A stretch of 64,000 nucleotides of DNA from assembly GCA_017453125.1 (NCBI GenBank), contig JAFTKS010000003.1:1-64000 (forward strand), in the 5' to 3' direction. The DNA is from Clostridia bacterium. GTDB lineage: Bacteria > Bacillota > Clostridia > Christensenellales > UBA1242. Below the pieces are notes generated by a model that searched no databases, was not told the origin of the DNA, and saw only the letters and a program-made list of their open reading frames with translations. Made by a program: the position numbers and the translations under genes. Of the stretch, positions 8,072-16,843 are shown in pieces (positions within the stretch are counted from its first letter, which is position 1; the number at the start of each line of letters is the position of its first letter).

Positions 8072-9793
8072 TTACTTTACCTCCTTTTTTGTCTGAGACT
8101 CAAGGATTTCTTTGTATACTTTGTTGGTTTTGCTGAGTTCTTCGTGTGTACCCATTCCAACCATTTTTCCGTCATCTAGTACAATAATTTTATCTGCATT
8201 CATAATTGTATTTATTCTTTGAGCAACAATTACAACCGTTGCATCTTTTGTGTGTTTTCTTAGTGCTGTACGCAATGTCTTGTCAGTTTTGAAATCAAGT
8301 GCTGAGAAACTATCATCAAATACGAATATTTCGGGATTTTTTATAATCGCTCTTGCAATAGAAAGTCTCTGCTTTTGACCACCAGAAAAGTTCTTTCCGC
8401 CTTGACTCACAGGCTGAGTATAACCATCTTCTAGTTTTTCAATAAACGAACATTGTGCAACTTCTAGAGCCTTACAGATTTCTTCTTCTGTTGCATCTTC
8501 TTTCGATAGTTTCATATTACTATCAATATCACCACTAAATAGATTGGCTCTTTGTGGAACATATCCTAGTTTGTCTCTAAGTGTTTCCAACTTGTATGCT
8601 TTGACATCAATACCATCAATCAATACTTGACCTTCTGTTGCATCATAAAATCTAGGAATCAGATTTATAAGTGTACTTTTACCACTTCCCGTAGAACCAA
8701 TAAATGCGATAGTCTCACCCTTTTCTGCTTTGAACGAAATATTCTCAAGAACACATTCGTCAGCATCTGGATACTTGAAAGATACGTTTCTAAATTCAAT
8801 TGTTCCAAGAGCATCACTTTTTTCAATACTACCATCTTTGATACTAACATCTGTATTCAGAATTTCATTAATTCTCTTCAATGAAACAATACCTCTTGGA
8901 ATAGTTACAAACATAAGAGTAATGAACATAAAACTCATTATAACGTGCATACTGTATTGCGAAAATGTAGCAACAGTTGGATAGTCAACAATATTATCTG
9001 CAAGAAGATATGCTCCTACCCAATATATTGTTAGAGACATCATATGCATAATCAAATTCAATCCAGGATTGAGCATAGACATACAACGATTGACAAACAA
9101 TTGTGTTCTTGTCAATTCTGTATTGGCAGTCTCAAACTTGTTCTCTTGATAGTTTTCTGCATTATATGCTCTTACAACTCTTATACCAGTCAGATTTTCT
9201 CTTGTAACAAGATTGAGTTTATCTGTCTTCTTCTGAAGAATAGAAAACTTTGGCATTACAAGGAATATAAGAGTCAACAACATTATTAGCAGTACCGCCA
9301 AGAAACCTATTGATACCCAAGTAAGTGTAGCATTTGTAAGAGTTATCTTCCTAATAGCAAAGAAAGCCATACAAGGAGCGGTAAACATCATTCTCATACT
9401 CATCATAAGGGTATTCTGTACTTGAGATACGTCATTTGTACTACGAGTGATAAGACTTGCAGTAGAGAATTTATTTATTTCACTAGCACTGAAAGAATTA
9501 ACTTTGACAAATACCGAACGTCTCAAATCTCTTGCAATCTTGGCAGATAGGAATGAAGACAATATATTGATAAACACTATCAAAGAAAATATCAGTCCAG
9601 CAATCCCAATCATTTTCCAACCAACAGCCCACAAATCACTAGAAGTATAATTGGGAGTAGTGAGAACATTCAGAAAGTCTGCCATAAAACTTATAAGTTC
9701 CATTTCTAGATAAGTCTGACATACAACCAATCCAAAGATTAGAATCATAGTCAAATAATCTACAAACTTAAATCTTTTGAATAAACTTTTCAT
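8072..9793 (-). CDS. ABC exporter subunit with degenerate ATPase (heterodimer half 1)
   Basis: The protein has 573 residues with a six-helix membrane domain and a C-terminal ATPase. Walker A is GSTGSGKST and the signature NFSGGQKQR is canonical. The catalytic Glu after Walker B is Asp (IFVFDDSFSALD) and the switch His is Gln (IVAQRINTI). These two changes mark the non-hydrolysing half of an asymmetric exporter, and they complement the deviations in the next gene exactly. It is first in a two-gene operon. A very long AT-rich non-coding region lies upstream of its start. Confidence 0.9.
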   Translation of the reverse strand: MKSLFKRFKFVDYLTMILIFGLVVCQTYLEMELISFMADFLNVLTTPNYTSSDLWAVGWKMIGIAGLIFSLIVFINILSSFLSAKIARDLRRSVFVKVNSFSASEINKFSTASLITRSTNDVSQVQNTLMMSMRMMFTAPCMAFFAIRKITLTNATLTWVSIGFLAVLLIMLLTLIFLVMPKFSILQKKTDKLNLVTRENLTGIRVVRAYNAENYQENKFETANTELTRTQLFVNRCMSMLNPGLNLIMHMMSLTIYWVGAYLLADNIVDYPTVATFSQYSMHVIMSFMFITLMFVTIPRGIVSLKRINEILNTDVSIKDGSIEKSDALGTIEFRNVSFKYPDADECVLENISFKAEKGETIAFIGSTGSGKSTLINLIPRFYDATEGQVLIDGIDVKAYKLETLRDKLGYVPQRANLFSGDIDSNMKLSKEDATEEEICKALEVAQCSFIEKLEDGYTQPVSQGGKNFSGGQKQRLSIARAIIKNPEIFVFDDSFSALDFKTDKTLRTALRKHTKDATVVIVAQRINTIMNADKIIVLDDGKMVGMGTHEELSKTNKVYKEILESQTKKEVK

Positions 9794-10721
9794 TATTCCT
9801 CCTTAATTAATATAATAGAATATATTTATATAAAAAACATTCATAAAACATATTGTACAACCATTACGATTTTAAAGCAAGAAATTTACAAAAAAAAGTA
9901 TAAAAAACACCTTCAATTTTAGTCAAATTTTATGTCAACTTTTTTAAGTATTTTTTTATCAAAATTTTTCTTTGATTTTTAGTGCAAAATTTTGTACAAA
10001 TTTTTCATACTTTTTTTGATACAAATTTTTATCAATAAAATATCAAAAAAATACCTATATAAAGGTTTTTATCTTAATTTTTATTATAAAAAAATAACAC
10101 AAAAAAACAGTTATGAATTTTTATGCAAAAAGTATGCATAAAAACACCATAAATTTTATACTATTTTTGATGCATTTTTGTTACCGATTTTGGGGTTATA
10201 CACACGCAAATTTTTGATATTTGTGGGTATGTGGAAAACTACCCTCAATTTCCCCACAGAGTTATACACATTATCCACCACTATATGTTGATTTCAAAAT
10301 GGCTAAATTTCGTTCGCTCAAACACTATATATTGTGGCTGAATGGAGTTATACACAATTCCACAGCCCTAATAAGAAACAAAAACAATTAATAAATAAAA
10401 ATAATAATTGATTGAGGGTTTGACTCTCGCATAAATGAATATTCATTTTCTATTCATAAAATTCAAATATATACAATTACTATAACTTTGAAAAAATCAA
10501 AAACTATTAAGTACAATAAAAACTCAATACGAAACTTTCTTTTTAAGTATTAAGATTTTTATGTTATAAGTTTAGTTTTAATAGAGAAAAAATATATTAT
10601 ATATATATTTAATATATTATTTATGTTGAAGAAAGTTTATTATTTCATTTGCCAACTTTAGCAATTATATGTTAGAATATTTCAGTAAATAATATATATT
10701 ATATTTTAAGGAAAAGAAAAA
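9794..10721. other. Candidate chromosomal replication origin (oriC)
   Basis: This 928-bp non-coding stretch separates divergent genes. Its core has DnaA-box-like 9-mers: TTATACACA at 10196-10204, 10262-10270 and 10348-10356, TTATCCACC at 10271-10279 (adjacent to the preceding one), and TTTTCCACA on the minus strand at 10230-10238. Weaker matches are at 10250-10258 and 10356-10364. On both sides are extremely AT-rich blocks, including an alternating AT run at about 10590-10620 that could unwind. The + strand switches from C-rich to G-rich across this region. gyrB, gyrA and serS, commonly origin-proximal in Bacillota, lie 10-20 kb to the right. dnaA/dnaN are not adjacent, so the call is an inference. 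Confidence 0.7.
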
Positions 10722-11801
10722 ATGGACAAATATGGAATTCTTAAAGATTTAATTCAATTCAATACTGCATTTGATGCTCAGAACAAATCAATTATGGAGT
10801 ATTGTGATGCATATCTAACAAAACTCGGATTCAAAACTAATTATGTAATCGATAACGATACTCACAAATTATGTCTTGTAGCAGTTGCTGGTACCGACGC
10901 TCCTCTTGGATTTGTTTGCCATACAGACACAGTTGTTCTTGGAAACAATTGGAAAGACTATGATGCTATGGATTTGACTATTGATGGAGACAAGCTCGTT
11001 GGTCTTGGTATTTCTGATATGAAAGGTGGTATGGCTGCTGTACTTTCTGCTGTTGGTAACTTCGACTGGAAACTACCAAAGAAAGGCTTGAAATTATATT
11101 TCACTTTTGACGAAGAAAATAACTTCACAGGTATCAAAACTTTGCTTGCAAAAGAGAAAGATATTCCTCAGAATATTATTATCCCAACTCCTACTAGTTT
11201 GTATCCAGTTGTTGCAACCAAGGGACTTTTAAAAATGTGTGTTCTTATCACAGGTAAAGAGGCTCATAGTAGTAATCCTACAAAGGGTAGCAATGCTATC
11301 GAACACTGTGTATCATTCTTGAGCGAAGTTTATTCTTTCAATAATAGACTAAAAATTGATGACAAAAATAATGCGTTCGAACTTCCTTATACAACATTCA
11401 ACTTAGGAAAAATTCAAGGCGGTGTTTCTATGAATAGAGTACCTAGCGAATGTAGTGTATACCTAGAATATAGAACTATCAAAAATGAACATAATAGACA
11501 AATCATTGAGAAAATCAATGAACTAGCAGAGAAGTACAATGGTTATGTAACAATCATTGATGATGTTCAACCAATGTCTACATTTGCAGAGAACTTCATA
11601 ACAAGACTAGAAGACTTGACAGGTAACAAACGTTCTTCTGTTGCTATCGTATCAGACGGAAACTACCTAAAAGACCAATCTGTAGTTCTTCTTGGACCAG
11701 GACCTATTACATCTGGTGAAAGAAACGAATTTATCAGTAAGTTTAGTTATGAAACACTTATCGAGTTGTACACAAAACTTCTTAAGGAAACTTGTTTCTA
11801 A
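10722..11801 (+). CDS. M20-family metallopeptidase-like protein, metal site incomplete
   Basis: The protein has 359 residues, similar in layout to ArgE/DapE/CPG2 (M20) enzymes. Visible motifs are CHTDTV with metal-binding His67, GISDMKGG with the bridging Asp99, FDEE with the general base and metal Glu (131-132), and AHSS with the dimerisation-domain His182. Two expected metal ligands are absent. The usual E-P-T near residue 156 reads T-P-T, and the C-terminal His expected before NE(F/Y) is Gly332 (TSGERNEF). It may be a diverged amidohydrolase or an inactive family member. The start has an AAGGAAAAG site. It is the first gene to the right of the origin-like region. Confidence 0.8.
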   Translation: MDKYGILKDLIQFNTAFDAQNKSIMEYCDAYLTKLGFKTNYVIDNDTHKLCLVAVAGTDAPLGFVCHTDTVVLGNNWKDYDAMDLTIDGDKLVGLGISDMKGGMAAVLSAVGNFDWKLPKKGLKLYFTFDEENNFTGIKTLLAKEKDIPQNIIIPTPTSLYPVVATKGLLKMCVLITGKEAHSSNPTKGSNAIEHCVSFLSEVYSFNNRLKIDDKNNAFELPYTTFNLGKIQGGVSMNRVPSECSVYLEYRTIKNEHNRQIIEKINELAEKYNGYVTIIDDVQPMSTFAENFITRLEDLTGNKRSSVAIVSDGNYLKDQSVVLLGPGPITSGERNEFISKFSYETLIELYTKLLKETCF

Positions 11802-11830
11802 TATAAAATTTTTAATTAATTTTGAAAATA

Positions 11831-11864
11831 AAAATCTTGTGCAAAAAAGCATAAGATTTTTTGT
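11831..11864 (+). terminator. Terminator of the M20-like gene
   Basis: AAAATCTTGTGC and GCATAAGATTTT form a stem with a 6-base A loop and end in a T run. Confidence 0.8.
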
Positions 11865-12215
11865 ATTTAATGTAAAAATAAAAAGTGATATTTTTATTCA
11901 AAAAGCAATTATTTTATAAAAAAATCAAATATAAAATTTTTCTTTTAAAGAACTAAAAAAATATAATTAAATCAAATAAATTTCAAAAATTTGTCATACT
12001 AATTTGTTTTTTAAGTATAAATGTGTTAAACTAATGTGTAGTAGATAATCTCTAGAAGTGTTTTTTGTTTCTAGAAATGTCTATTTTATACAAAAACTAA
12101 TTTTTACTAACATAAGAAAAATTTACAATCAAAAGTCGCATTTTGTCGAATGTGTAATTTGTGTAAAGTTCATTAAATATTATGTTTAATGAAAGGTAGT
12201 TTCAAAGGAGAAGAA
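11865..12215. other. AT-rich leader region of the PLD-like gene
   Basis: No gene is seen. A short inverted repeat TCTAGAA / TTCTAGA spans about 12051-12076. The rest is AT-rich and presumably holds the promoter of the next gene. Confidence 0.4.
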
Positions 12216-13733
12216 ATGAATAGTTTTCTTAAATTTTTCAAATCGTTATATTTTAGACTATTCTTGCTATTTGTTATTAACGTAGCAGGTTTTGTAGCTT
12301 GCGCTATATTTGATGTGCTTTATATTTATTTTGGCGTATCTTTCTTATGTGCATTTGTTTCAATTTTCTTCTTAGCAAATAGAAAAGAAAAAGATTCTTA
12401 CAAAACAATCTCCTTTTTGTTAATTATAATGTTACCTTTGATGGGTATTGGTTATGCCGTTCTCAACAAAGAAGACAAAGGCAATAAGAAAATCAAGAAA
12501 GAGTGGTCAGATATTGTTTATAGAAATAGAAAGAGTGTATTCTCAAGTAGCGAAACAATGCAAACTCTTAGACAAACCAATGCCGAAGTATTCAAAACTT
12601 GCAATTATCTTGTAGATACAACAGGTCTTCCTTGTTTTCAAAATGCCAAATATAAATATCTTAGTTCTGGCGAGGCTTATTACAAAGAATTGTTTGAAGA
12701 ATGCAAAAATGCCAAAAATTATATTTTGTTTGAATGTTACAAGATTATGCCTGGCAAACTTTGGTCAGATTTCTTTGATATTCTAAGACTCAAAGCAAGA
12801 GAAGGTGTTCAAGTAAGAATGCTCTATGATGATGCTGTTTGTACCAAATACATTCCTAGAGACGACTTCAAGAAGATGAAAAACCACGGTGTTGAAACTG
12901 TTCCATTCAACCAAGTGAAAGCAATGTCTAGTTCTTTTGTTAATTGTAGAAATTTCAAAAGATTGTGTGTGATTGATGGAAAGGTTGGGTTCTTTGGTGG
13001 ATTCAACGTTTCTGACGAATATATTCCTAGCGAAACCAATACCAATGCTACAAAAGATTGTGGTGTAAAGGTAATGGGAGAGTCAGTTAAGAATATGGTT
13101 GTAATGTTCTTTGAAGATTATCAATTCGCTACAAAGAAAGTTATCAATCTCCAAGAATACTTTGCAGATAACGAACCTGCAAAAACAAAAGATTGGATTC
13201 TTCCTTATTCTACAAATCCAGTATCTTATGATGATACAAACAAAAATATTCTTCTTAGTATGATTAATAATGCCAAAGAAAATATTTCTATCATAACATC
13301 ATATATTGCACTTGATGATGAGTTGAAGAATGCACTTGTAGTTAATGCAAAGAGTGGTGTAAAAGTAAGACTCGTATTCTGTGGTGAGAAAATCAGAAAA
13401 AGAGAAAAGAGTCTAAGTAGGTCGTACTTCTATAATCTTCTAAAAGAAGGAATCGAAGTATATGAATACAAGGGTGGCAAAATGTCTACCAAACTTATAA
13501 TGATAGATAATAATACAGCCCTAGTGTCTACAAACAATCTAGATTGTATGCGTTCAAACAAACACTTCAATGCTGGTGTGTTTATGTATGGCGAATCTTG
13601 TATTCTTATGTACAACGATATGAGAGAAATTATTTCTGGTAGCCAATTGATTACAATCAAAGACCTTCAGAAGAGAAAGTTGTCTGAGAAAATTAGTGCT
13701 ACTTGGAGTAAGTTTATAGCAATATTTAGATAA
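12216..13733 (+). CDS. Cardiolipin-synthase-like PLD protein with both HKD histidines replaced
   Basis: The protein has 505 residues; start 12216 is chosen because AAAGGAG lies 5 bases upstream (an ATG 27 bases earlier lacks a site). Two N-terminal membrane helices (about 10-60, then 65-85) and two phospholipase-D half-domains match bacterial cardiolipin synthases. In the family each half has an H-x-K-x4-D motif. Here the first reads RNFKRLCVID, with Phe for His and Arg for Lys, and the second reads MSTKLIMID, with Ser for His. The following GGFN and STNNLD segments are kept. With both catalytic His missing, ordinary PLD chemistry is not expected. It may be a non-catalytic membrane protein of the same fold. 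Confidence 0.85.
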   Translation: MNSFLKFFKSLYFRLFLLFVINVAGFVACAIFDVLYIYFGVSFLCAFVSIFFLANRKEKDSYKTISFLLIIMLPLMGIGYAVLNKEDKGNKKIKKEWSDIVYRNRKSVFSSSETMQTLRQTNAEVFKTCNYLVDTTGLPCFQNAKYKYLSSGEAYYKELFEECKNAKNYILFECYKIMPGKLWSDFFDILRLKAREGVQVRMLYDDAVCTKYIPRDDFKKMKNHGVETVPFNQVKAMSSSFVNCRNFKRLCVIDGKVGFFGGFNVSDEYIPSETNTNATKDCGVKVMGESVKNMVVMFFEDYQFATKKVINLQEYFADNEPAKTKDWILPYSTNPVSYDDTNKNILLSMINNAKENISIITSYIALDDELKNALVVNAKSGVKVRLVFCGEKIRKREKSLSRSYFYNLLKEGIEVYEYKGGKMSTKLIMIDNNTALVSTNNLDCMRSNKHFNAGVFMYGESCILMYNDMREIISGSQLITIKDLQKRKLSEKISATWSKFIAIFR

Positions 13734-13734
13734 A

Positions 13735-13772
13735 AAAATTATGGTAACATTTTGTTGCCATAATTTTCTTTT
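13735..13772. terminator. Bidirectional terminator between convergent genes
   Basis: The stem AAAATTATGGTAACA / TGTTGCCATAATTTT lies between the stop codons of the PLD-like gene and the minus-strand gene that follows, with T runs on both sides. Confidence 0.85.
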
Positions 13773-13777
13773 TTCAA

Positions 13778-14707
13778 TTACATTTCTTTGCTTTCTTCTA
13801 GTTGAGAAATTTCACTTATTATTTGGTCGCAAATACTTAATATTTCGGCTTTGTTTTTAAGCTTTGTTTTTGTGTTTATTGTTTCTATATCGAAGAAATT
13901 TCGTTTCTTTCTGAAACACTCATTGTTTGGTTCGAAAAATAAACCATTAGTGGATATTTCTAGTTTTGCATTATTTGTATAACTTTCTAAATTGTTTACA
14001 AGTATGCTATTTGAAGAATGCTTGTCTGACGCATTTCTAAAAGAATAGTCTTGACCGGGGTCAAGTAGAATTGTTTGAGTACTTTGAAGTATATTATCTA
14101 TATTCTGTTTTAATTCTTCAAAGGTAATATTGAATATACTATTTTCCAAATTTCTTTTAATAGTGTCATTTATATTATCTTCATTTATACAACCGAAATA
14201 TCCAGGAAAATCAAAAATTACGGGTGTATCAATTTTATTCAAAATAGTATTAATTATATTACAAACAAAAGCATTTCCATAAAGAATTCGCTCTTGTGCG
14301 TTTTTAGACAATAACAAAGATTCATTATAACTATCTATATAAGGATAGAATTCATCTAAACTTCGCATTCCAAAAAAATCTAGATAATATTGATATAAAT
14401 CTATATAACTTTGAACAGTTTTGGTGGCTTGTTCTTTGTATTTCAAAGTTTCTGACGTAGAATTTGTTTGGTTAAAAGACACAAAATTATCCATTATTTC
14501 ATTTACATAATGTTTGAGGAATTTTTTTTGAGTTTTAGGATTTTTTGATAACTGACCATTCCGTTCTGAGTCTATTATAGACCTTAAATTATCTATATTT
14601 ATAAGTGGAAGATTTGTCTTGTTTCCAAATTCTTCAGATATTAAACTTTTACCTACATACATAGGTCCAATAAATGAAAATGATTTTCTCAAGTTTTCGG
14701 GTGTCAT
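13778..14707 (-). CDS. Unrecognised protein with an N-terminal P-loop-like motif
   Basis: The protein has 309 residues. The start at 14707 (MTPENLRKSF) is selected because GGAG lies about 7 bases upstream; an open extension of 40 codons has no such site. Near the N-terminus FIGPMYVGKSLIS fits a Walker A (GxxxxGKS) followed by LPLINIDNLR, an order seen in shikimate-kinase-like P-loop kinases. The middle is rich in Tyr, Asn and Asp, and VIFDFPGYFG could be a Walker-B-like strand. A nucleotide-binding role is plausible, but no named family could be assigned. It converges with the PLD-like gene. Confidence 0.6.
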   Translation of the reverse strand: MTPENLRKSFSFIGPMYVGKSLISEEFGNKTNLPLINIDNLRSIIDSERNGQLSKNPKTQKKFLKHYVNEIMDNFVSFNQTNSTSETLKYKEQATKTVQSYIDLYQYYLDFFGMRSLDEFYPYIDSYNESLLLSKNAQERILYGNAFVCNIINTILNKIDTPVIFDFPGYFGCINEDNINDTIKRNLENSIFNITFEELKQNIDNILQSTQTILLDPGQDYSFRNASDKHSSNSILVNNLESYTNNAKLEISTNGLFFEPNNECFRKKRNFFDIETINTKTKLKNKAEILSICDQIISEISQLEESKEM

Positions 14708-14862
14708 ATATTCACTCCATATATAAATTATAGTTATTTTAACATATAAAAAACATAAAATAAAGGGGTATGTGGAAAATTTCTTTGTAGGGTATTTTGT
14801 GTGTTTATAAATAGAAATTTGTATCAATAATCAACAAAATACATTAAATATAATCAAACTAC

Positions 14863-14891
14863 TTTACAAATTTAAAATAATATGCTATAAT
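14863..14891 (+). promoter_or_regulatory. Promoter of tRNA-Glu
   Basis: TTTACA (14863-14868) and TATAAT (14886-14891) are separated by exactly 17 bp. Transcription should start near 14898, at the foot of a hairpin that precedes the tRNA. Confidence 0.85.
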
Positions 14892-14898
14892 GACTAGA

Positions 14899-14924
14899 CT
14901 TAAACTATGAATCCATAGTTTAAG
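14899..14924 (+). repeat. Perfect 11-bp hairpin in the tRNA-Glu 5' leader
   Basis: CTTAAACTATG and CATAGTTTAAG pair perfectly around AATC. The hairpin starts where transcription is predicted to begin and ends 9 bases before the mature tRNA. It may protect or present the precursor end. Confidence 0.75.
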
Positions 14925-14933
14925 TTTTGCTTT

Positions 14934-15009
14934 GCTCCCATCGTCAAGTGGTTTAAGATGTCGCCCTCTCACGGCGGAGTCAGGGGTTCGAATCCCCTTG
15001 GGAGTACCA
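14934..15009 (+). tRNA. tRNA-Glu (anticodon CTC)
   Basis: The 76-base cloverleaf has acceptor GCTCCCA / TGGGAGT, an anticodon stem closing the loop CTCTCAC with anticodon CTC (reads GAG), a T arm with GGTTCGAATCC, and an encoded CCA end. The first acceptor pair is G-U. It stands alone with its own promoter and terminator. Confidence 0.95.
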
Positions 15010-15015
15010 AAACCA

Positions 15016-15040
15016 ACACACGAAAGTGTGTGTTTTTTTT
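15016..15040 (+). terminator. Terminator of tRNA-Glu
   Basis: A 6-bp stem ACACAC / GTGTGT closed by a GAAA tetraloop is followed by eight T. Confidence 0.9.
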
Positions 15041-15191
15041 AACTCCAAGGGTCTTTCTATCTGCGATAGTTTGTACTACGTACAAGATTTGTTTTTTCAT
15101 AATATGGAATATATGAAATTATTAAAAATTTTATATATTAAAAAATTGCAAGAAATTTATAAAAAGCGATTGTATTTTTGTTAGACATTGC

Positions 15192-15220
15192 TTGAAAAAT
15201 AATCGTGGTAGTGTTAAAAT
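15192..15220 (+). promoter_or_regulatory. Promoter of the PanE-like gene, probably leaderless
   Basis: TTGAAA (15192-15197) and TAAAAT (15215-15220) are 17 bp apart. The ATG is 6 bases past the -10, so the mRNA likely starts at the ATG; no Shine-Dalgarno sequence is present. Confidence 0.65.
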
Positions 15221-15226
15221 ATAAAT

Positions 15227-16264
15227 ATGGATAAGGAAAATCTAAAAATAGCAGTAGTTGGTGGTGGTAATGTAGGTAGAGTATTATCTACTCTTCTTAT
15301 GTGCCAAGGTTACGATGTTGAATTGGTTTGCAGAAGTAATCATCAGGCCATCAAGATAGATAATTCTTATGCTTTTCAAATCAATGGTGACTTTGGTACA
15401 AAGTCTTATCTTGTACCGTTTGTAAAAAGTATAGACGAATTGTCTTCCAAGAAAGATATTATATTCTTTGCAACCAAGTGCTTTGATATGTTAGAAAGAG
15501 TAGGCTCGTGTCTACATAAACTTACCCCAAAAGGAACGATTGTTACCATTCAGAATGTTTATAGCATAAATAAACTTATGCGTCTTATACCTCCCGAATG
15601 TAGTGTTTGTATGGTTTGTGATTTTGCTTGTACAAAACAGCAAAAAGAGGTATATGTCACAAATAGTAATGGTGCAACTCTTGGTGTTTATAACAAAAAG
15701 GCTGTTCCTAGAATGAATCTTGTGTCCAAGGTTCTTGGTGAAATTATGAAAGTACATATCACGAACGATATAGTTGGTTTCACAATGGGACGAAATATCA
15801 TCAATGGTGCAATTTCTCTACTGGGTGGCATATCTGGGCTAAGAGTGACAGAAATTCTAGAAAGCAAGGTTGGTAGAAAAATATTCTTTGAGATTATCAA
15901 AGAATGTGTGAATGTTTGTAACAAATGGCGAATCAAAATTGTTCCATACAATTTTCAATTGGACTATTATAAACTTGTAGAAAAGGGCTTTGCTGGATAT
16001 AATTATAGAAGAAAGATAGCACGTGTTCTTCAAACTCAGAATGGACATATCAAGTCGTCTGCACTCGATGATTTGGAAAAGGGCGAAAGAACCGAACTGA
16101 GATGTATGTTGGATAGTGTTATTACGCTTGGAAAGAAAGCGGGTGTTAAAATTCCTTGTATTGAGGAATTAGATGAAATACTTAGTGATATCGAAACGGG
16201 TAAACAAACAATCAACCCAAGAATATTTTGTGATAATGATTTGTGTGAATTAATGGAGGATTAA
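15227..16264 (+). CDS. Ketopantoate reductase (PanE/ApbA) family dehydrogenase
   Basis: The protein has 345 residues. The N-terminal Rossmann fold begins IAVVGGGNVGRVLS and binds NAD(P). The C-terminal helical domain contains GRNIINGAISLLGG, matching the conserved helix of the ketopantoate reductase family, although the catalytic Lys expected before this segment seems to be Arg. The protein is longer than typical PanE (about 300) and no other pantothenate genes are near, so the substrate may differ. It is followed after 3 bases by yqeY, and the two form an operon. Confidence 0.75.
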   Translation: MDKENLKIAVVGGGNVGRVLSTLLMCQGYDVELVCRSNHQAIKIDNSYAFQINGDFGTKSYLVPFVKSIDELSSKKDIIFFATKCFDMLERVGSCLHKLTPKGTIVTIQNVYSINKLMRLIPPECSVCMVCDFACTKQQKEVYVTNSNGATLGVYNKKAVPRMNLVSKVLGEIMKVHITNDIVGFTMGRNIINGAISLLGGISGLRVTEILESKVGRKIFFEIIKECVNVCNKWRIKIVPYNFQLDYYKLVEKGFAGYNYRRKIARVLQTQNGHIKSSALDDLEKGERTELRCMLDSVITLGKKAGVKIPCIEELDEILSDIETGKQTINPRIFCDNDLCELMED

Positions 16265-16267
16265 ATT

Positions 16268-16693
16268 ATGATTATAGAAGAAATTAAAAAAGCAAATGTT
16301 CAAGCAATGAAAGACAAAGACCAAAGGGCAAGAGGAATTTATTCGGTACTTATGAATAAACACCTACTTGCAGAGGTAGACGCTAGAACTAGTGGAAAAG
16401 ACGTTGAAGACGCAGATATGGTTAGAATTATTCAAAAAACCATCAAAGAACTTGAAGAAGAAAGAGACAACTATGCTAGAGTTGGAAATAGCGAAGAAGT
16501 TGAAAATATTAATTACCAAAAGTCTTTGATAGAGAAATACTTGCCTCAATTACTTTCTGAAGATGAAATAAGAAAGATTATTGAGGGCTTGGAAGACAAA
16601 ACTGTACCATCTGTAATGAGATATTTCAAAACAAATTATAATGGTAAATGTGATATGAAAGTTGTGTCTACAGTATTAAAAACTTTCAATTAA
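16268..16693 (+). CDS. yqeY: GatB/YqeY-domain protein
   Basis: The protein has 141 residues and is all-helical. It matches the YqeY family, which shares a domain with the GatB tail of amidotransferases and is implicated in tRNA-related amidation. Recognisable parts are an N-terminal AMKDKDQRARGIYSVL helix, the ELEEERDNYARVG segment and the C-terminal MKVVSTVLKTF. A GGAGG site overlaps the end of the PanE-like gene, so the two are translationally close. Confidence 0.88.
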   Translation: MIIEEIKKANVQAMKDKDQRARGIYSVLMNKHLLAEVDARTSGKDVEDADMVRIIQKTIKELEEERDNYARVGNSEEVENINYQKSLIEKYLPQLLSEDEIRKIIEGLEDKTVPSVMRYFKTNYNGKCDMKVVSTVLKTFN

Positions 16694-16710
16694 TAAGAAA
16701 ATAATAAAAA

Positions 16711-16746
16711 AAATGCAATTTTTTTGATAAAAGTTGCATTTTTTTG
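16711..16746 (+). terminator. Terminator of the PanE-like/yqeY operon
   Basis: AAATGCAATT / AAGTTGCATTT form a stem ending in a run of T. Confidence 0.85.
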
Positions 16747-16843
16747 TAAAAATATGGCATAGTGGTAATACAAATTGAAAAAAGTTGTATTATAATGTAG
16801 TTGAGATTGAAGATTGATTTGTCTTCAATCTTTTCTACCTCCT

